From positions 3,782,001 through 3,846,000 of the forward strand of contig OZ257146.1 of assembly GCA_965279255.1 (NCBI GenBank): a stretch of 64,000 bases of DNA. The letters are read 5' to 3'. The DNA comes from CAMFLJ01 sp965279255 (GTDB taxonomy: Bacteria; Actinomycetota; Acidimicrobiia; Acidimicrobiales; Acidimicrobilacustridaceae). Under the pieces are notes generated by a model, which saw only the letters and a program-made list of their open reading frames with translations, had not been told where the DNA came from and did not search any database. Each line of letters begins with the position of its first letter. Within the stretch, counting starts at the first letter, position 1. The translations under genes and the position numbers were made by a program. Shown one piece after another: positions 8,157 to 15,459 of the stretch.

Positions 8157-8447
8157 ATGACCGTCAAGTTCAGCGTGCTGTACCCGAAGACCGAGGGCGC
8201 GACCTTCGATCGCGACTACTACGTCAAGACCCACGTGCCGCTGGCCGTGTCGACGTGGGGCCTCGACGGCGCCGAGATCGACCTCGGCATCGACGGCCCC
8301 TACGAGGCCGCCGTGCACTTCACCTTCCCCGACGCCGAGGCCATCGGTGCGGCCCTGGGCTCGCCCGGCACGGCCGACGTCATGGCCGACATGGCGAACT
8401 ACACGACGATTCAGCCGGTCATCCAGACCAGCGAGATCGTCGGCTGA
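8157..8447 (+). CDS. EthD-family dimeric alpha/beta-barrel protein
   Basis: A 96-residue protein with the EthD signature: V-K-F-S-V-L-Y-P at the N-terminus, F-D-R-D-Y-Y-V-K-T-H-V-P-L at about 19-31, and a C-terminal segment Y-T-T-I-Q-P-V-I-Q-T. EthD-like ferredoxin-fold dimers occur in degradation clusters for ethers, aromatics and polyketides, with roles ranging from decarboxylation to an accessory function. The gene sits 28 bp behind the SnoaL gene in the same operon. Start is ATG. Confidence 0.82.
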   Translation: MTVKFSVLYPKTEGATFDRDYYVKTHVPLAVSTWGLDGAEIDLGIDGPYEAAVHFTFPDAEAIGAALGSPGTADVMADMANYTTIQPVIQTSEIVG

Positions 8448-8496
8448 GCCACCCGCTCAGACCCCCGCAACCGACCTCTGAACCGGGAGAACCACC

Positions 8497-9201
8497 GTGG
8501 AGCCGTCAGGGCTGATCTTCGCCGCGCTCGACTGCGACGCCGATGCAATCGAGCAGTGGAACCGGTGGTACGACCTCGAGCACACGCCGATGAACGTGTG
8601 CCTGGCGGGCGTGATGCTCAGCCGCCGCTACGTGGCGCCGCCCGAGCTGCACGCGGCGCGCCTCACCGGTGAGGGCTCGCCGTTCGCCGACGGCCGGGCC
8701 ACGTTCCTCACCACCTACATCCTGTCGGGCGACCCGCAGGTGGCGTTCGACGACATGAGCGTCGAGCTGCCGAAGCTGTACGAGACCGGCCGCATGCGGT
8801 TCCCGGCCGAGAAGAAGATCGTGCGCGAGGGCGACGTGTTCGCCGGCCCCACGGCGTTCGGCCGCCCCGAGCTGCAGCTCGAGCAGCGCGACGTGCCGTT
8901 CGTGGGCCACACCGGCGTGATCGTGGTGCAGCGCCACGACGACGACGGCCGGGCGGCGCGCATCGCCACCCTCGACGGCGTCACCGGCACATGGACCACC
9001 GAGTCCCGCAACCGCCCCGGCCTCTTCCTCGACATGATCTTCGTGGAGGACGACCCGGCGGGCATGGCCGTCGCCATCCGCGAGCAGGTGCCCCACACCG
9101 TCGAGGTCGTGCTCGACGCGCCGTACCTGCTGATCGACCCGATGCGGTACCCGTGGGCCGACGCCATCCGCGACTCCGACCTGCCCAAGACCGTCGCCTG
9201 A
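8497..9201 (+). CDS. conserved protein, probable EthD-like dimeric barrel
   Basis: A 234-residue cytosolic protein that I do not recognise by name. The N-terminal half starts L-I-F-A-A-L-D-C-D and has E-Q-W-N-R-W-Y-D-L-E-H-T-P. This matches the N-R-W-Y-D-x-E-H pattern of ferredoxin-like EthD or antibiotic-monooxygenase-type barrels. The second half (from about residue 125) has another strand-rich unit (H-T-G-V-I-V-V-Q) that could be a second copy of the fold. It starts at GTG behind CCGGGAGA and ends the VOC-LLM-SnoaL-EthD cluster. Function is unknown; it may be a partner or fused homologue of the EthD protein upstream. Confidence 0.7.
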   Translation: MEPSGLIFAALDCDADAIEQWNRWYDLEHTPMNVCLAGVMLSRRYVAPPELHAARLTGEGSPFADGRATFLTTYILSGDPQVAFDDMSVELPKLYETGRMRFPAEKKIVREGDVFAGPTAFGRPELQLEQRDVPFVGHTGVIVVQRHDDDGRAARIATLDGVTGTWTTESRNRPGLFLDMIFVEDDPAGMAVAIREQVPHTVEVVLDAPYLLIDPMRYPWADAIRDSDLPKTVA

Positions 9202-9255
9202 GCGGCGGGCTCCGGCCGGCTCGACGGAGTCCGGCGGGCGCCGGCGCGGCGGGCC

Positions 9256-9261
9256 TAGAGT
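9256..9261 (+). promoter_or_regulatory. -10 element of a probable leaderless promoter
   Basis: TAGAGT is followed by 8 nt and the ATG at 9270. There is no Shine-Dalgarno in between, so the serine hydrolase mRNA is probably leaderless and separate from the upstream cluster. Confidence 0.5.
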
Positions 9262-9269
9262 CCCGCCCC

Positions 9270-10451
9270 ATGTCTCCTGCACGATGCAGTAAGTGGGCCC
9301 TGCCCCTGGTGGGCCTCAGCCTGGTCGCCGCGCTGTCGCTGGGTGCCTGCAGCTCGGCCGACCTGCAGGAGGGTGGCATCCCGACCTCCACCGTGGTCGC
9401 CCGCCCCGACGCCCCGTCGGGCTCGTTGCCGGCCGTCACCCAGGCCGAGCTCCAGGCCGCGGTCGACACCTCGATGGCGACCTACGGCACCCCGGCGGCG
9501 GTCGTGGGCGTGTTCGTGCCGGGCAAGGGCAGCTGGGTCTCCGCCACGGGCGTGGCCGACCTGACCACGGGGGCCGAGCCCACCGCCGACATGGCGTGGC
9601 CGCTGCGCAGCGTGACCAAGTCGTTCACCGTCACGCTCATCCTGCAGCTGGTCGACGAGGGCAAGCTGAGCCTCGACGACACCGTCGACCAGTACCTCGA
9701 CGGCGTGCCGAACGGCGACCGCATCACGATCCGCCAGCTGGCCGACATGTCGAGCGGGCTCGCCGACTACACGACCGAGGCGTTCATCGACGACTTCGTG
9801 GCCGACCCCGACCGGATCTTCACCCTCGACGAGCTCAACGCCTACGCCTTCGCCGAGGCGCCGCAGTTCGAGCCCGGCACCGAGTTCGTCTACACGAACA
9901 CCAACACCAACGTGCTCGGCTCGGTGGTCGAGAAGGTCACCGGTCAGTCGTTCAGCGACGCGCTGTCCGCCCGCATCCTCGTGCCCCTGGGCCTGAGCAA
10001 CACCACCTACCTCGACGACGGCCAGCCCTGGGCCGAGCCCCACGCCACGGGCTACCAGCCCGACGACGGCCTGCTCACCGAGCAGCCCGCCAACTTCAGC
10101 GTCTTCGGGCCGGCCGGCGCGCTCGTCGCCGACGTCGACGACCTGCGGGTCTGGGCCGAGGCCCTCGGTTCGGGCGCCCTCCTCGACGCCGCCACCCAGC
10201 AGGAGCGGCTCCAGGGCCACCCGCTCGCCGAGGGCCCCGAGTACGACCAGTACGCGCTGGGCATCGGCGAGCTCGACGGCTGGTGGGGCCACACCGGCGA
10301 GGGCTTCGGGTTCACCGCCACGGCGATGTACAACCCCGAGACGGGAGCCACGATCGTCGTCTACACGAACCTCGCCCAGCTGCCCGACAAGTCGCACCCG
10401 GCCGAGAAGCTCTTCCTGTCGCTCGCCCCGATCGTCGACGGGCTCAGCTAG
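9270..10451 (+). CDS. lipoprotein serine hydrolase (beta-lactamase / D-Ala-D-Ala carboxypeptidase family)
   Basis: A 393-residue exported lipoprotein with lipobox L-G-A-C (Cys27). The catalytic motifs are S-V-T-K at 114-117 (SxxK), Y-T-N at 208-210 and H-T-G at 341-343, in class C / R61-type order. Together they indicate an acyl-enzyme serine hydrolase such as a D,D-carboxypeptidase or esterase; the substrate is not predictable. The mature N-terminus C-S-S-A-D-L-Q-E-G-G-I-P is nearly identical to that of the otherwise divergent enzyme at 664, so the tether has been shared or exchanged. The 3' end overlaps the convergent gene at 10444 by 8 bp. ATG start with a leaderless-type promoter. Confidence 0.86.
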   Translation: MSPARCSKWALPLVGLSLVAALSLGACSSADLQEGGIPTSTVVARPDAPSGSLPAVTQAELQAAVDTSMATYGTPAAVVGVFVPGKGSWVSATGVADLTTGAEPTADMAWPLRSVTKSFTVTLILQLVDEGKLSLDDTVDQYLDGVPNGDRITIRQLADMSSGLADYTTEAFIDDFVADPDRIFTLDELNAYAFAEAPQFEPGTEFVYTNTNTNVLGSVVEKVTGQSFSDALSARILVPLGLSNTTYLDDGQPWAEPHATGYQPDDGLLTEQPANFSVFGPAGALVADVDDLRVWAEALGSGALLDAATQQERLQGHPLAEGPEYDQYALGIGELDGWWGHTGEGFGFTATAMYNPETGATIVVYTNLAQLPDKSHPAEKLFLSLAPIVDGLS

Positions 10452-10869
10452 GCCGAGCCGACTCGAGCGCCAGTCCGAGCTCGGCGCCGCGGGCGCGGAG
10501 GCGCTCGAACATGGCGTCGACCGAGCCGTGGCAGGCCTCGAGCTCGTCGGGCCCGAGCAGCTCCACGTAGCCGTCGGCCGTCTGGGCCATCACACAGGGC
10601 GTGGCCTCGCCGGTGGCCGTCCGCAGCGCGTCGTCGCGCTCGTCGAGGTGCACGGTGTCGAACTCGAGGCCGAGGCAGCTGCGCTCGCGCTGCCACTCGG
10701 GCTTGGCCCGGAACAGGCCGTGGGTGATGTCGCACAGCGAGCAGTGGGCCGACCCGAGGCGGGCCCCGACCCAGTACCGCAGCTCACCCATCAGCGTGCC
10801 GTCGGCGTGGTAGACGCCGACGAGGCGGATCACCGGCGTGGCCGGGTCGGCGGGCTCCACGGGCTCCAT
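10444..10869 (-). CDS. conserved hypothetical protein with CxxC motif
   Basis: A 141-residue cytosolic protein of unknown function. It contains V-Y-H-A-D-G-T-L-M-G-E-L-R-Y near residue 18, then A-H-C-S-L-C-D-I-T-H-G near 41-51. The C-S-L-C plus flanking His residues suggests a metal or redox site. I believe similar proteins with the H-C-x-L-C-D-I-T-H-G string occur in other actinobacteria, but I cannot name the family. The start ATG lies 6 nt behind a TAGGGT -10 element, so the transcript is probably leaderless. It overlaps the end of the convergent serine hydrolase gene by 8 bp. Confidence 0.7.
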   Translation of the reverse strand: MEPVEPADPATPVIRLVGVYHADGTLMGELRYWVGARLGSAHCSLCDITHGLFRAKPEWQRERSCLGLEFDTVHLDERDDALRTATGEATPCVMAQTADGYVELLGPDELEACHGSVDAMFERLRARGAELGLALESARPS

Positions 10870-10875
10870 GCGGCG

Positions 10876-10881
10876 ACCCTA
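10876..10881 (-). promoter_or_regulatory. -10 element of a probable leaderless promoter
   Basis: On the minus strand TAGGGT is followed by 6 nt and the ATG at 10869. No ribosome site is present. Confidence 0.5.
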
Positions 10882-10928
10882 GGCCGACGGGTCACGCGGC
10901 ACCGGGGCGGGCGTGGTGGAATCGCCGG

Positions 10929-12134
10929 GTGAGCGAACGCGTCTTCTACTCCAGCAGCGTGCACGACGAGGCCGAGATCGAGGCTGTGGTCGAGGTCCTC
11001 CGGTCGGGGCCCCAGGGGCTCTGGCCGGGCCGGCGGGTCAACGCCATGGAGCGCGAGGTCGCCGCCCTGTTCGGGAAGGCCCGGGGTGTCATGGTCAACT
11101 CCGGCTCGTCGGCGCTGTACCTGGCGGTCGAGCTCCTCGGTCTCGAGCCGGGCACCGAGGTCGTCACCTGCGGCCTCACCTTCTCGACCGACATCGCGCC
11201 GATGCTGCGCGCCGGGCTGGTGCCCGTGCTCGTCGACTGCGAGCCCGACACGTTCTGCGTCGACGTGGCCCGCATCGAGGAGGCGATCACCCCTCGCACC
11301 GGGGCGATGCTCTTCCCGAACCTGATCGGCAACACACCCGACTGGGACGCCATCGCCGCGATCGCCGCGGCCCACGGCCTGCCCGTCATCGAGGATTCGG
11401 CCGACACCCTCGGGCCGATCCTGCGGGGCCGGCCCACCGGTGAGCGCTCGACGATGACGATCACCAGCTTCGCCAACTCCCACATCCTCACCGCGGGGGG
11501 CAACGGCGGGATGCTGCTGGTCGACGACGAGGACCTCCGCGACCGGGCCCTGATGCTGCGGCGCTGGGGCCGGCGGTCCGAGGTGCAGTTCTACGGGTCG
11601 CGCCGGGGCGAGCGGGACTTCTGGGAGGAGCTCGACGGCATCCGCTACGACAACCAGTTCATCTTCGACGAGGTGGCCTGGAACTTCGAGCCGTCGGAGA
11701 TGGGCGCCGCCTTCGGGCTCGAGCAGCTCAAGAAGCTGCCCACCAACCTGGCCCGTCGTCGGCGCACGTTCGACGTCTACACCGAGTTCTTCGGAGGGCA
11801 TGCCGACCGGTTCGTGCGGCCCCGCCAGCTGCCCGAGCTCGAGACGGCGTGGCTCGGCTACCCGCTGATCATTCGGGAGGGCGCCGGCTTCGAGCGCCCT
11901 GACCTGCAGGCCTTCCTCGACGGGCGCGGCATCGATACCCGCACCATCTGGACGGGCAACGTCGCCCGGCAGCCGATGGTCCGCGGTCATCGCCTGGTGC
12001 TCCCCGACGACGGGCTGCCCAACGCCGACGTGGTGATGGAGCGCGGCGTGTTGCTCCCGCTGAGCCACGCCATCGACGACGACACCCTCGCCTTCGTGCT
12101 CGCCACCCTCGAGGAGTTCCTCTCCGGAGGGTGA
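10929..12134 (+). CDS. DegT/DnrJ-fold PLP/PMP enzyme, RfbH/ColD-like (His replaces PLP lysine)
   Basis: A 401-residue type I PLP-fold protein of the DegT/DnrJ/EryC1/StrS group. N-S-G-S-S-A-L at 57-63 binds the cofactor phosphate. E-D-S-A-D-T-L-G-P at 155-163 supplies the pyridine-binding Asp156. The segment where aminotransferases carry the Schiff-base lysine reads S-F-A-N-S-H-I-L-T-A-G-G-N-G-G, placing His185 in that position. Lys-to-His is the hallmark of the PMP-dependent sugar 3-dehydratases ColD and RfbH/E1, which remove a 3-hydroxyl in dideoxysugar synthesis. The C-terminal T-G-N-V-A-R-Q-P echoes the G-N-L-T-R-Q-P of RfbH. No reductase or nucleotide-sugar gene lies beside it, so a surface-glycan role is inference. 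GTG start. Confidence 0.78.
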   Translation: MSERVFYSSSVHDEAEIEAVVEVLRSGPQGLWPGRRVNAMEREVAALFGKARGVMVNSGSSALYLAVELLGLEPGTEVVTCGLTFSTDIAPMLRAGLVPVLVDCEPDTFCVDVARIEEAITPRTGAMLFPNLIGNTPDWDAIAAIAAAHGLPVIEDSADTLGPILRGRPTGERSTMTITSFANSHILTAGGNGGMLLVDDEDLRDRALMLRRWGRRSEVQFYGSRRGERDFWEELDGIRYDNQFIFDEVAWNFEPSEMGAAFGLEQLKKLPTNLARRRRTFDVYTEFFGGHADRFVRPRQLPELETAWLGYPLIIREGAGFERPDLQAFLDGRGIDTRTIWTGNVARQPMVRGHRLVLPDDGLPNADVVMERGVLLPLSHAIDDDTLAFVLATLEEFLSGG

Positions 12135-12200
12135 CGCCGTGCCCGTTCGAGGTGGGCGAGGCTCCGGGAACCCGGCTGGTCGCCCCGACGTCCAAGGGAC

Positions 12201-12845
12201 ATGCGGATGAGTCGGCTGGCCCCGGTGATCGGAGTGCTCGTGGCCTCGATCGGCTGCTCCGTCGGTGCCGGGGTCGCGGCGGCGGACTGCGTCGGGCCGC
12301 AGATCAGCTACGACGTGGCCCCGGTCGGTCCCGGCCAGGTCGTGCGGGTGACGGGGGAGTACTGGGGCACCGACTGCTACGACACCGGCAACCGACCTCG
12401 GGGCGAGGGGAACCTCGGGAAGCCCCAGCGGGACATCGAGATCGTGGTGCTGCAGGACGGCATCGGGCCCGTCGTGGCCCGTGGCGACGCCGGGTCCGAC
12501 TACCGGTTCGTGGTCGACGTGCCCGTCCCCGGTCCGCTGCACGCGGGCACCCTGATCATCGCCGGCCGGGCCGACGACCCCGGCCCCCGGTTCGCCTTCG
12601 GGCCGGAGATCCCCGTGGCCGAGGTCGCCCCGCCCCCGGCCACCGAGGGCACGGCCAACGAGGGCACGGTGGTGCCGGCCGACCCCGTGACGTTCGAGGC
12701 AGCGGCCCAGACCGACTCCACCATCGGTGACGACGGCCGGCGATGGCTCGTCGCCGGCGCCGTGCTCGTGGTGGTGATCGCCGGTGGCCTCGTCTGGTGG
12801 GGTCGCCGCCGTCGCCCGTTCGATCCCGGAGCAGGCGGAACCTAG
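12201..12845 (+). CDS. secreted, C-terminally membrane-anchored protein of unknown function
   Basis: A 214-residue protein with an N-terminal signal peptide (hydrophobic about 8-27, likely cut at A-A-A-D-C). A beta-rich extracellular domain of about 100 residues follows, with two Cys (C-V-G-P and T-D-C-Y-D) that could form a disulfide. A Pro/Thr/Ala-rich stalk leads to one membrane segment (about 183-202), then a short Arg-rich cytosolic tail. This is type I topology, as in surface-displayed Ig-like proteins. I do not recognise the domain. The start could be the ATG at 12201 or at 12207. The stop overlaps the convergent acetyltransferase gene by 4 bp. It may be cotranscribed with the RfbH-like gene 66 bp upstream. 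Confidence 0.65.
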   Translation: MRMSRLAPVIGVLVASIGCSVGAGVAAADCVGPQISYDVAPVGPGQVVRVTGEYWGTDCYDTGNRPRGEGNLGKPQRDIEIVVLQDGIGPVVARGDAGSDYRFVVDVPVPGPLHAGTLIIAGRADDPGPRFAFGPEIPVAEVAPPPATEGTANEGTVVPADPVTFEAAAQTDSTIGDDGRRWLVAGAVLVVVIAGGLVWWGRRRRPFDPGAGGT

Positions 12846-13414
12846 AGGGAGCGGATGACGCGGGCCGGGTTGCCGACCGCCACCGAGCCCGGTGGCACGT
12901 CCTTCGTCACCACCGCCCCGGCGCCGACCACGGAGTCCTCGCCGACGGTCACCCCGGCCAGCACGATGGCCCCGCCGCCCAGCCACGCGTTCGTTCCGAT
13001 CTCGATCGGCTCCGCCGCCTCCCACTTGGCCCGTCGCAGCTCCGGGTCGAGCGGGTGGGTCGGGGTCAGCAGCTGCACGTTCGGGCCGATCTGCACGTCG
13101 TCACCGATCGTGATCGGGGCGACGTCGAGCGCGACGAGCCCGAAGTTGGCGAACACCCGCTCGCCGAGGTGGATGTGCGAGCCGTAGTCGCACGCGAACG
13201 GCGGGCGGATCTCCGTGCCGGCACCGATCGAGCCGAGCAGATCGACGAGGATCTCCCATCGCTCGTCGGAGGCCTCGGCGTCGGACCGGTTGAAGCGGTC
13301 CTGGAGCCGACGGGCCCGCAGGCTCATCGCCGCCAGCTCGGGGTCGTCGGCGAGGTAGAGGTCACCGGCGAGCATCCGTTCCCGCGGAGATCGGTGATCA
13401 CCAGGGTCGGTCAT
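12842..13414 (-). CDS. maa: maltose/galactoside O-acetyltransferase family (LbH hexapeptide)
   Basis: A 190-residue acyltransferase of the MAT/GAT family. The N-terminal Mac domain has the typical R-M-L-A-G-D-L-Y (about 13-20). The C-terminal left-handed beta-helix carries hexapeptide repeats such as I-T-I-G-D-D-V-Q-I-G-P-N-V. Catalytic His sits in L-L-T-P-T-H-P-L-D (about residue 118). The end G-S-V-A-V-G-N-P-A-R-V-I is canonical. These enzymes acetylate sugars from acetyl-CoA, usually as detoxification or as polysaccharide or antigen modification. The nearby RfbH-like gene would fit a sugar context, though it is on the other strand. Length matches the family. Confidence 0.88.
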   Translation of the reverse strand: MTDPGDHRSPRERMLAGDLYLADDPELAAMSLRARRLQDRFNRSDAEASDERWEILVDLLGSIGAGTEIRPPFACDYGSHIHLGERVFANFGLVALDVAPITIGDDVQIGPNVQLLTPTHPLDPELRRAKWEAAEPIEIGTNAWLGGGAIVLAGVTVGEDSVVGAGAVVTKDVPPGSVAVGNPARVIRSL

Positions 13415-13462
13415 GCCGGGTACGGGATGTGGGGCGTCGAGGGCACGCGCAGATGGTTCCAG

Positions 13463-13501
13463 CGCCCCGTCGCGGTGGCAATGGCGCCCTCGGACGGGGC
13501 G
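13463..13501 (-). terminator. hairpin downstream of the sigma factor gene
   Basis: CGCCCCGTC (13463-13471) and GACGGGGCG (13493-13501) pair perfectly over 9 bp around a 21-nt loop. It lies in the 106-bp gap between the sigma factor stop and the acetyltransferase start. It could be a weak terminator or part of the acetyltransferase leader. Confidence 0.4.
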
Positions 13502-13520
13502 GTCGGCGAGCCGGGGCCTT

Positions 13521-14045
13521 CTAGATGGCTTCGATGCGGCGGACCTCGGCGAGGAGGTCGGCGCGGGCCCGGGCCACCCGGGAGCGCACGGTGCCGATGG
13601 GGCACTCGAGCGCGACGGCGGCCTCCTCGTAGCTCAGGCCCAGCAGCTGGGTGAGCACGAAGGCCTCGCGGCGGTCGTGGCCGAGGGTGTCGAGCAGATC
13701 GTCGATGGCGACGTGGGCCGGGCTCACGGCGTCCATCGGGTGGGGGCGCACCCGGTCGATCAGGCGACGCTGGCGCTCGCGGCGGCGCACGTGGTCGGCG
13801 CACACGTTGCGGGCGATGCTCAGCAGCCAGGCCCGCACGGGAGCGTCGCCCCGGTAGGACCCGAGCGACCGCAGGGCCCGCAGGTAGGTCTCCTGCACGA
13901 GGTCCTGCTCCTCGCCGGTCGACCCGAGGGCGACGCACAGCCGCCACACGTCGGGCTGGGTGCGCCGCACCAGCTCGGCCACGGCCTGATCGTCGCCCTC
14001 ACGGGCGGCGTCCAGGAGGGCGCGAAGCGGATCGGACGACGTCAC
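13521..14045 (-). CDS. ECF-type RNA polymerase sigma factor
   Basis: An extracytoplasmic-function sigma factor of 174 residues from the chosen GTG. Region 2 contains D-L-V-Q-E-T-Y-L-R-A-L and A-W-L-L-S-I-A-R-N-V-C-A-D-H-V-R-R-R. Region 4 contains Y-E-E-A-A-V-A-L-E-C-P-I-G-T-V-R-S-R-V-A-R-A, the DNA-binding helix-turn-helix. The GTG at 14045 has GAGGA 7 nt upstream; a TTG at 14075 would add ten residues but leave only 11 bp to the divergent gene. Its natural partner is the divergent zinc-finger membrane protein at 14087, in the usual ECF/anti-sigma pairing, although such pairs are more often cotranscribed. Confidence 0.9.
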   Translation of the reverse strand: MTSSDPLRALLDAAREGDDQAVAELVRRTQPDVWRLCVALGSTGEEQDLVQETYLRALRSLGSYRGDAPVRAWLLSIARNVCADHVRRRERQRRLIDRVRPHPMDAVSPAHVAIDDLLDTLGHDRREAFVLTQLLGLSYEEAAVALECPIGTVRSRVARARADLLAEVRRIEAI

Positions 14046-14086
14046 GGCCGTATCCTCGCGCTGTTCGTACGCCAAACAGGAACTCG

Positions 14087-14788
14087 GTGCCGGTGAGCAG
14101 CGACCACGAAGGCATGTCGTGTGGCGAGTGGATCACCGCCATCTCCGCGCAGGCCGACGGAGAGGACCCGGGCGTCGACCCGCGCCTGCTCGCCGCCCAC
14201 CTCGAGACCTGTGCCTCGTGCCGCAGCTACCGCGACCAGGTCGCCGGCCTGCGCCGGGCGTCGGCGGTGGCCCCCGCCGACGAGATGCCCGATCTCTCCC
14301 GCAACGTCGCCAAGCTCAACGCGGTGGCCGACCGGGCCGGTCACTGGTGGGTGGTGCGGGCGCTGTTGGGCCTCGTCGCCGTCATCATCCTGGTCGTGTC
14401 GTTGCCGGCGCTCCTCGGCGAGGAGGGCCCCTCGGTGCACGAGTCGCGCCACGTGGGTGCGTTCAGCATCGCCTATGCCGCGGCCCTGCTCCTGGTGGTC
14501 ATCCGCCCGGCGCGGGCCCGGGCCATCTTCCCGGTCACGCTCGTGCTCGCCGGGGCGCTGTTCATCACGGCGCTGGTCGACGTCGTCGAGGGCCACGTGC
14601 CGCTGGTCGACGAGACCGCCCACCTCCCCGAGCTGCTGAGCGTGCCGCTCGTGTGGCTGCTGGCCCGGCCCCTGCCCGATCCGCGGCGGGCGGCGAGGGC
14701 GGGCAGCCCCGACGGACCCTCACTGCGCCTGTTGACCCCGGACGACGACGCCGACGACGCCGAGGGCACGCGGCGCGAGGCCGGCTGA
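14087..14788 (+). CDS. zinc-finger (ZAS-like) membrane protein, candidate anti-sigma factor
   Basis: A 233-residue membrane protein. The cytosolic N-terminus has the anti-sigma zinc-finger pattern: Cys in M-S-C-G-E-W, then A-A-H-L-E-T-C-A-S-C-R (H-x3-C-x2-C), as in RsrA/ChrR-type domains. Four hydrophobic segments follow (about 90-108, 125-141, 146-164, 178-192). The C-terminal tail is acidic. ZAS domains hold ECF sigma factors and release them on stress, and the sigma gene is divergent at 14045. The multi-span body is larger than in RsrA-like proteins, so it may sense a membrane signal. GTG start with AGGA 5 nt upstream. Confidence 0.75.
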   Translation: MPVSSDHEGMSCGEWITAISAQADGEDPGVDPRLLAAHLETCASCRSYRDQVAGLRRASAVAPADEMPDLSRNVAKLNAVADRAGHWWVVRALLGLVAVIILVVSLPALLGEEGPSVHESRHVGAFSIAYAAALLLVVIRPARARAIFPVTLVLAGALFITALVDVVEGHVPLVDETAHLPELLSVPLVWLLARPLPDPRRAARAGSPDGPSLRLLTPDDDADDAEGTRREAG

Positions 14789-14840
14789 CGGCCCACGACC
14801 CTCCGGGAACCCCGGCCCCACCTCGGGCGACCCGGTACCC

Positions 14841-15374
14841 GTGAGCCCGACCGACCTCTCCGAGCGACCCGCGCTCGTGGACGGCCGGCACCGAGGAAGG
14901 GGCCGGCTCGTCGTTCCCGTCGCCCTGCTGGGGTTCGCCCTGGTCATCGGGGCCCTGCTGATGCTGCCGGCGCCCGACGCCGGCCCGCCCCGGCTGAGCG
15001 TCACCGCGGCCGCGACCTCGCCGGGTGGCGTCGGCGACATGGTCTCGGTCTACGTGATCGTGGCCAACGGCGGGGGCTCCGACACGGTGGTGTCGGCGAC
15101 CAGCGACGCCGGGGCCGCGGTCACGCTCCACGACACCGCCGACGCCGAGGACGGGTCGTTCATGGTCGACCTGGAGCGCCTGAAGGTGCCGGCACGGGGC
15201 ACGCTCACGCTCGCCCCGGGTGGCCGACACCTGATGCTCCACCACCTCTTCGCCCCGCTCGACCCGGGCGATGTCATCACCGTCACGATCGTGTTCGAGC
15301 GGTCGGGCCCGATCATGGTGGAGGCACCGGTGCGCTCCTTCACCGAGCTCGCCACCTTCGGAACCGCCGGCTGA
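14841..15374 (+). CDS. membrane-anchored PCu(A)C-type copper chaperone
   Basis: A 177-residue protein with one N-terminal membrane segment (about 24-43) and an extracellular PCu(A)C domain. The signature is present: T-L-H-D near residue 93, G-S-F-M about ten residues on, then A-P-G-G-R-H-L-M-L-H-H-L (about 127-138), the His/Met ligands of the H-x-M type that bind Cu(I). Such chaperones deliver copper to the CuA centre of cytochrome c oxidase. It is 52 bp behind the zinc-finger membrane gene and could be cotranscribed, which would tie the ECF sigma system to envelope copper or redox state (inference). GTG start. Confidence 0.8.
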   Translation: MSPTDLSERPALVDGRHRGRGRLVVPVALLGFALVIGALLMLPAPDAGPPRLSVTAAATSPGGVGDMVSVYVIVANGGGSDTVVSATSDAGAAVTLHDTADAEDGSFMVDLERLKVPARGTLTLAPGGRHLMLHHLFAPLDPGDVITVTIVFERSGPIMVEAPVRSFTELATFGTAG

Positions 15375-15437
15375 CTCCGGCCGTCGTCCCGCTCGCCGGG
15401 GTGGCCGACGCCACCCTCGCCCGGACGGTTTCGGATC

Positions 15438-15453
15438 GATTCTCATCTAGGGT
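15438..15453 (+). promoter_or_regulatory. zur promoter: -10 element with an adjoining Zur-like half-site
   Basis: TAGGGT (15448-15453) lies 6 nt before the ATG at 15460, the leaderless arrangement. Immediately upstream GATTCTCAT (15438-15446) is the complement of ATGAGAATC, resembling the arms of the box in front of znuA. Autoregulation by Zur is possible but rests on a half-site. Confidence 0.4.
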
Positions 15454-15459
15454 GGGGTC

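Noticed and set aside
14045..14075. TTG at 14075 as the sigma factor start
   Set aside because: It would leave 11 bp to the divergent gene. GTG at 14045 has GAGGA at good spacing.
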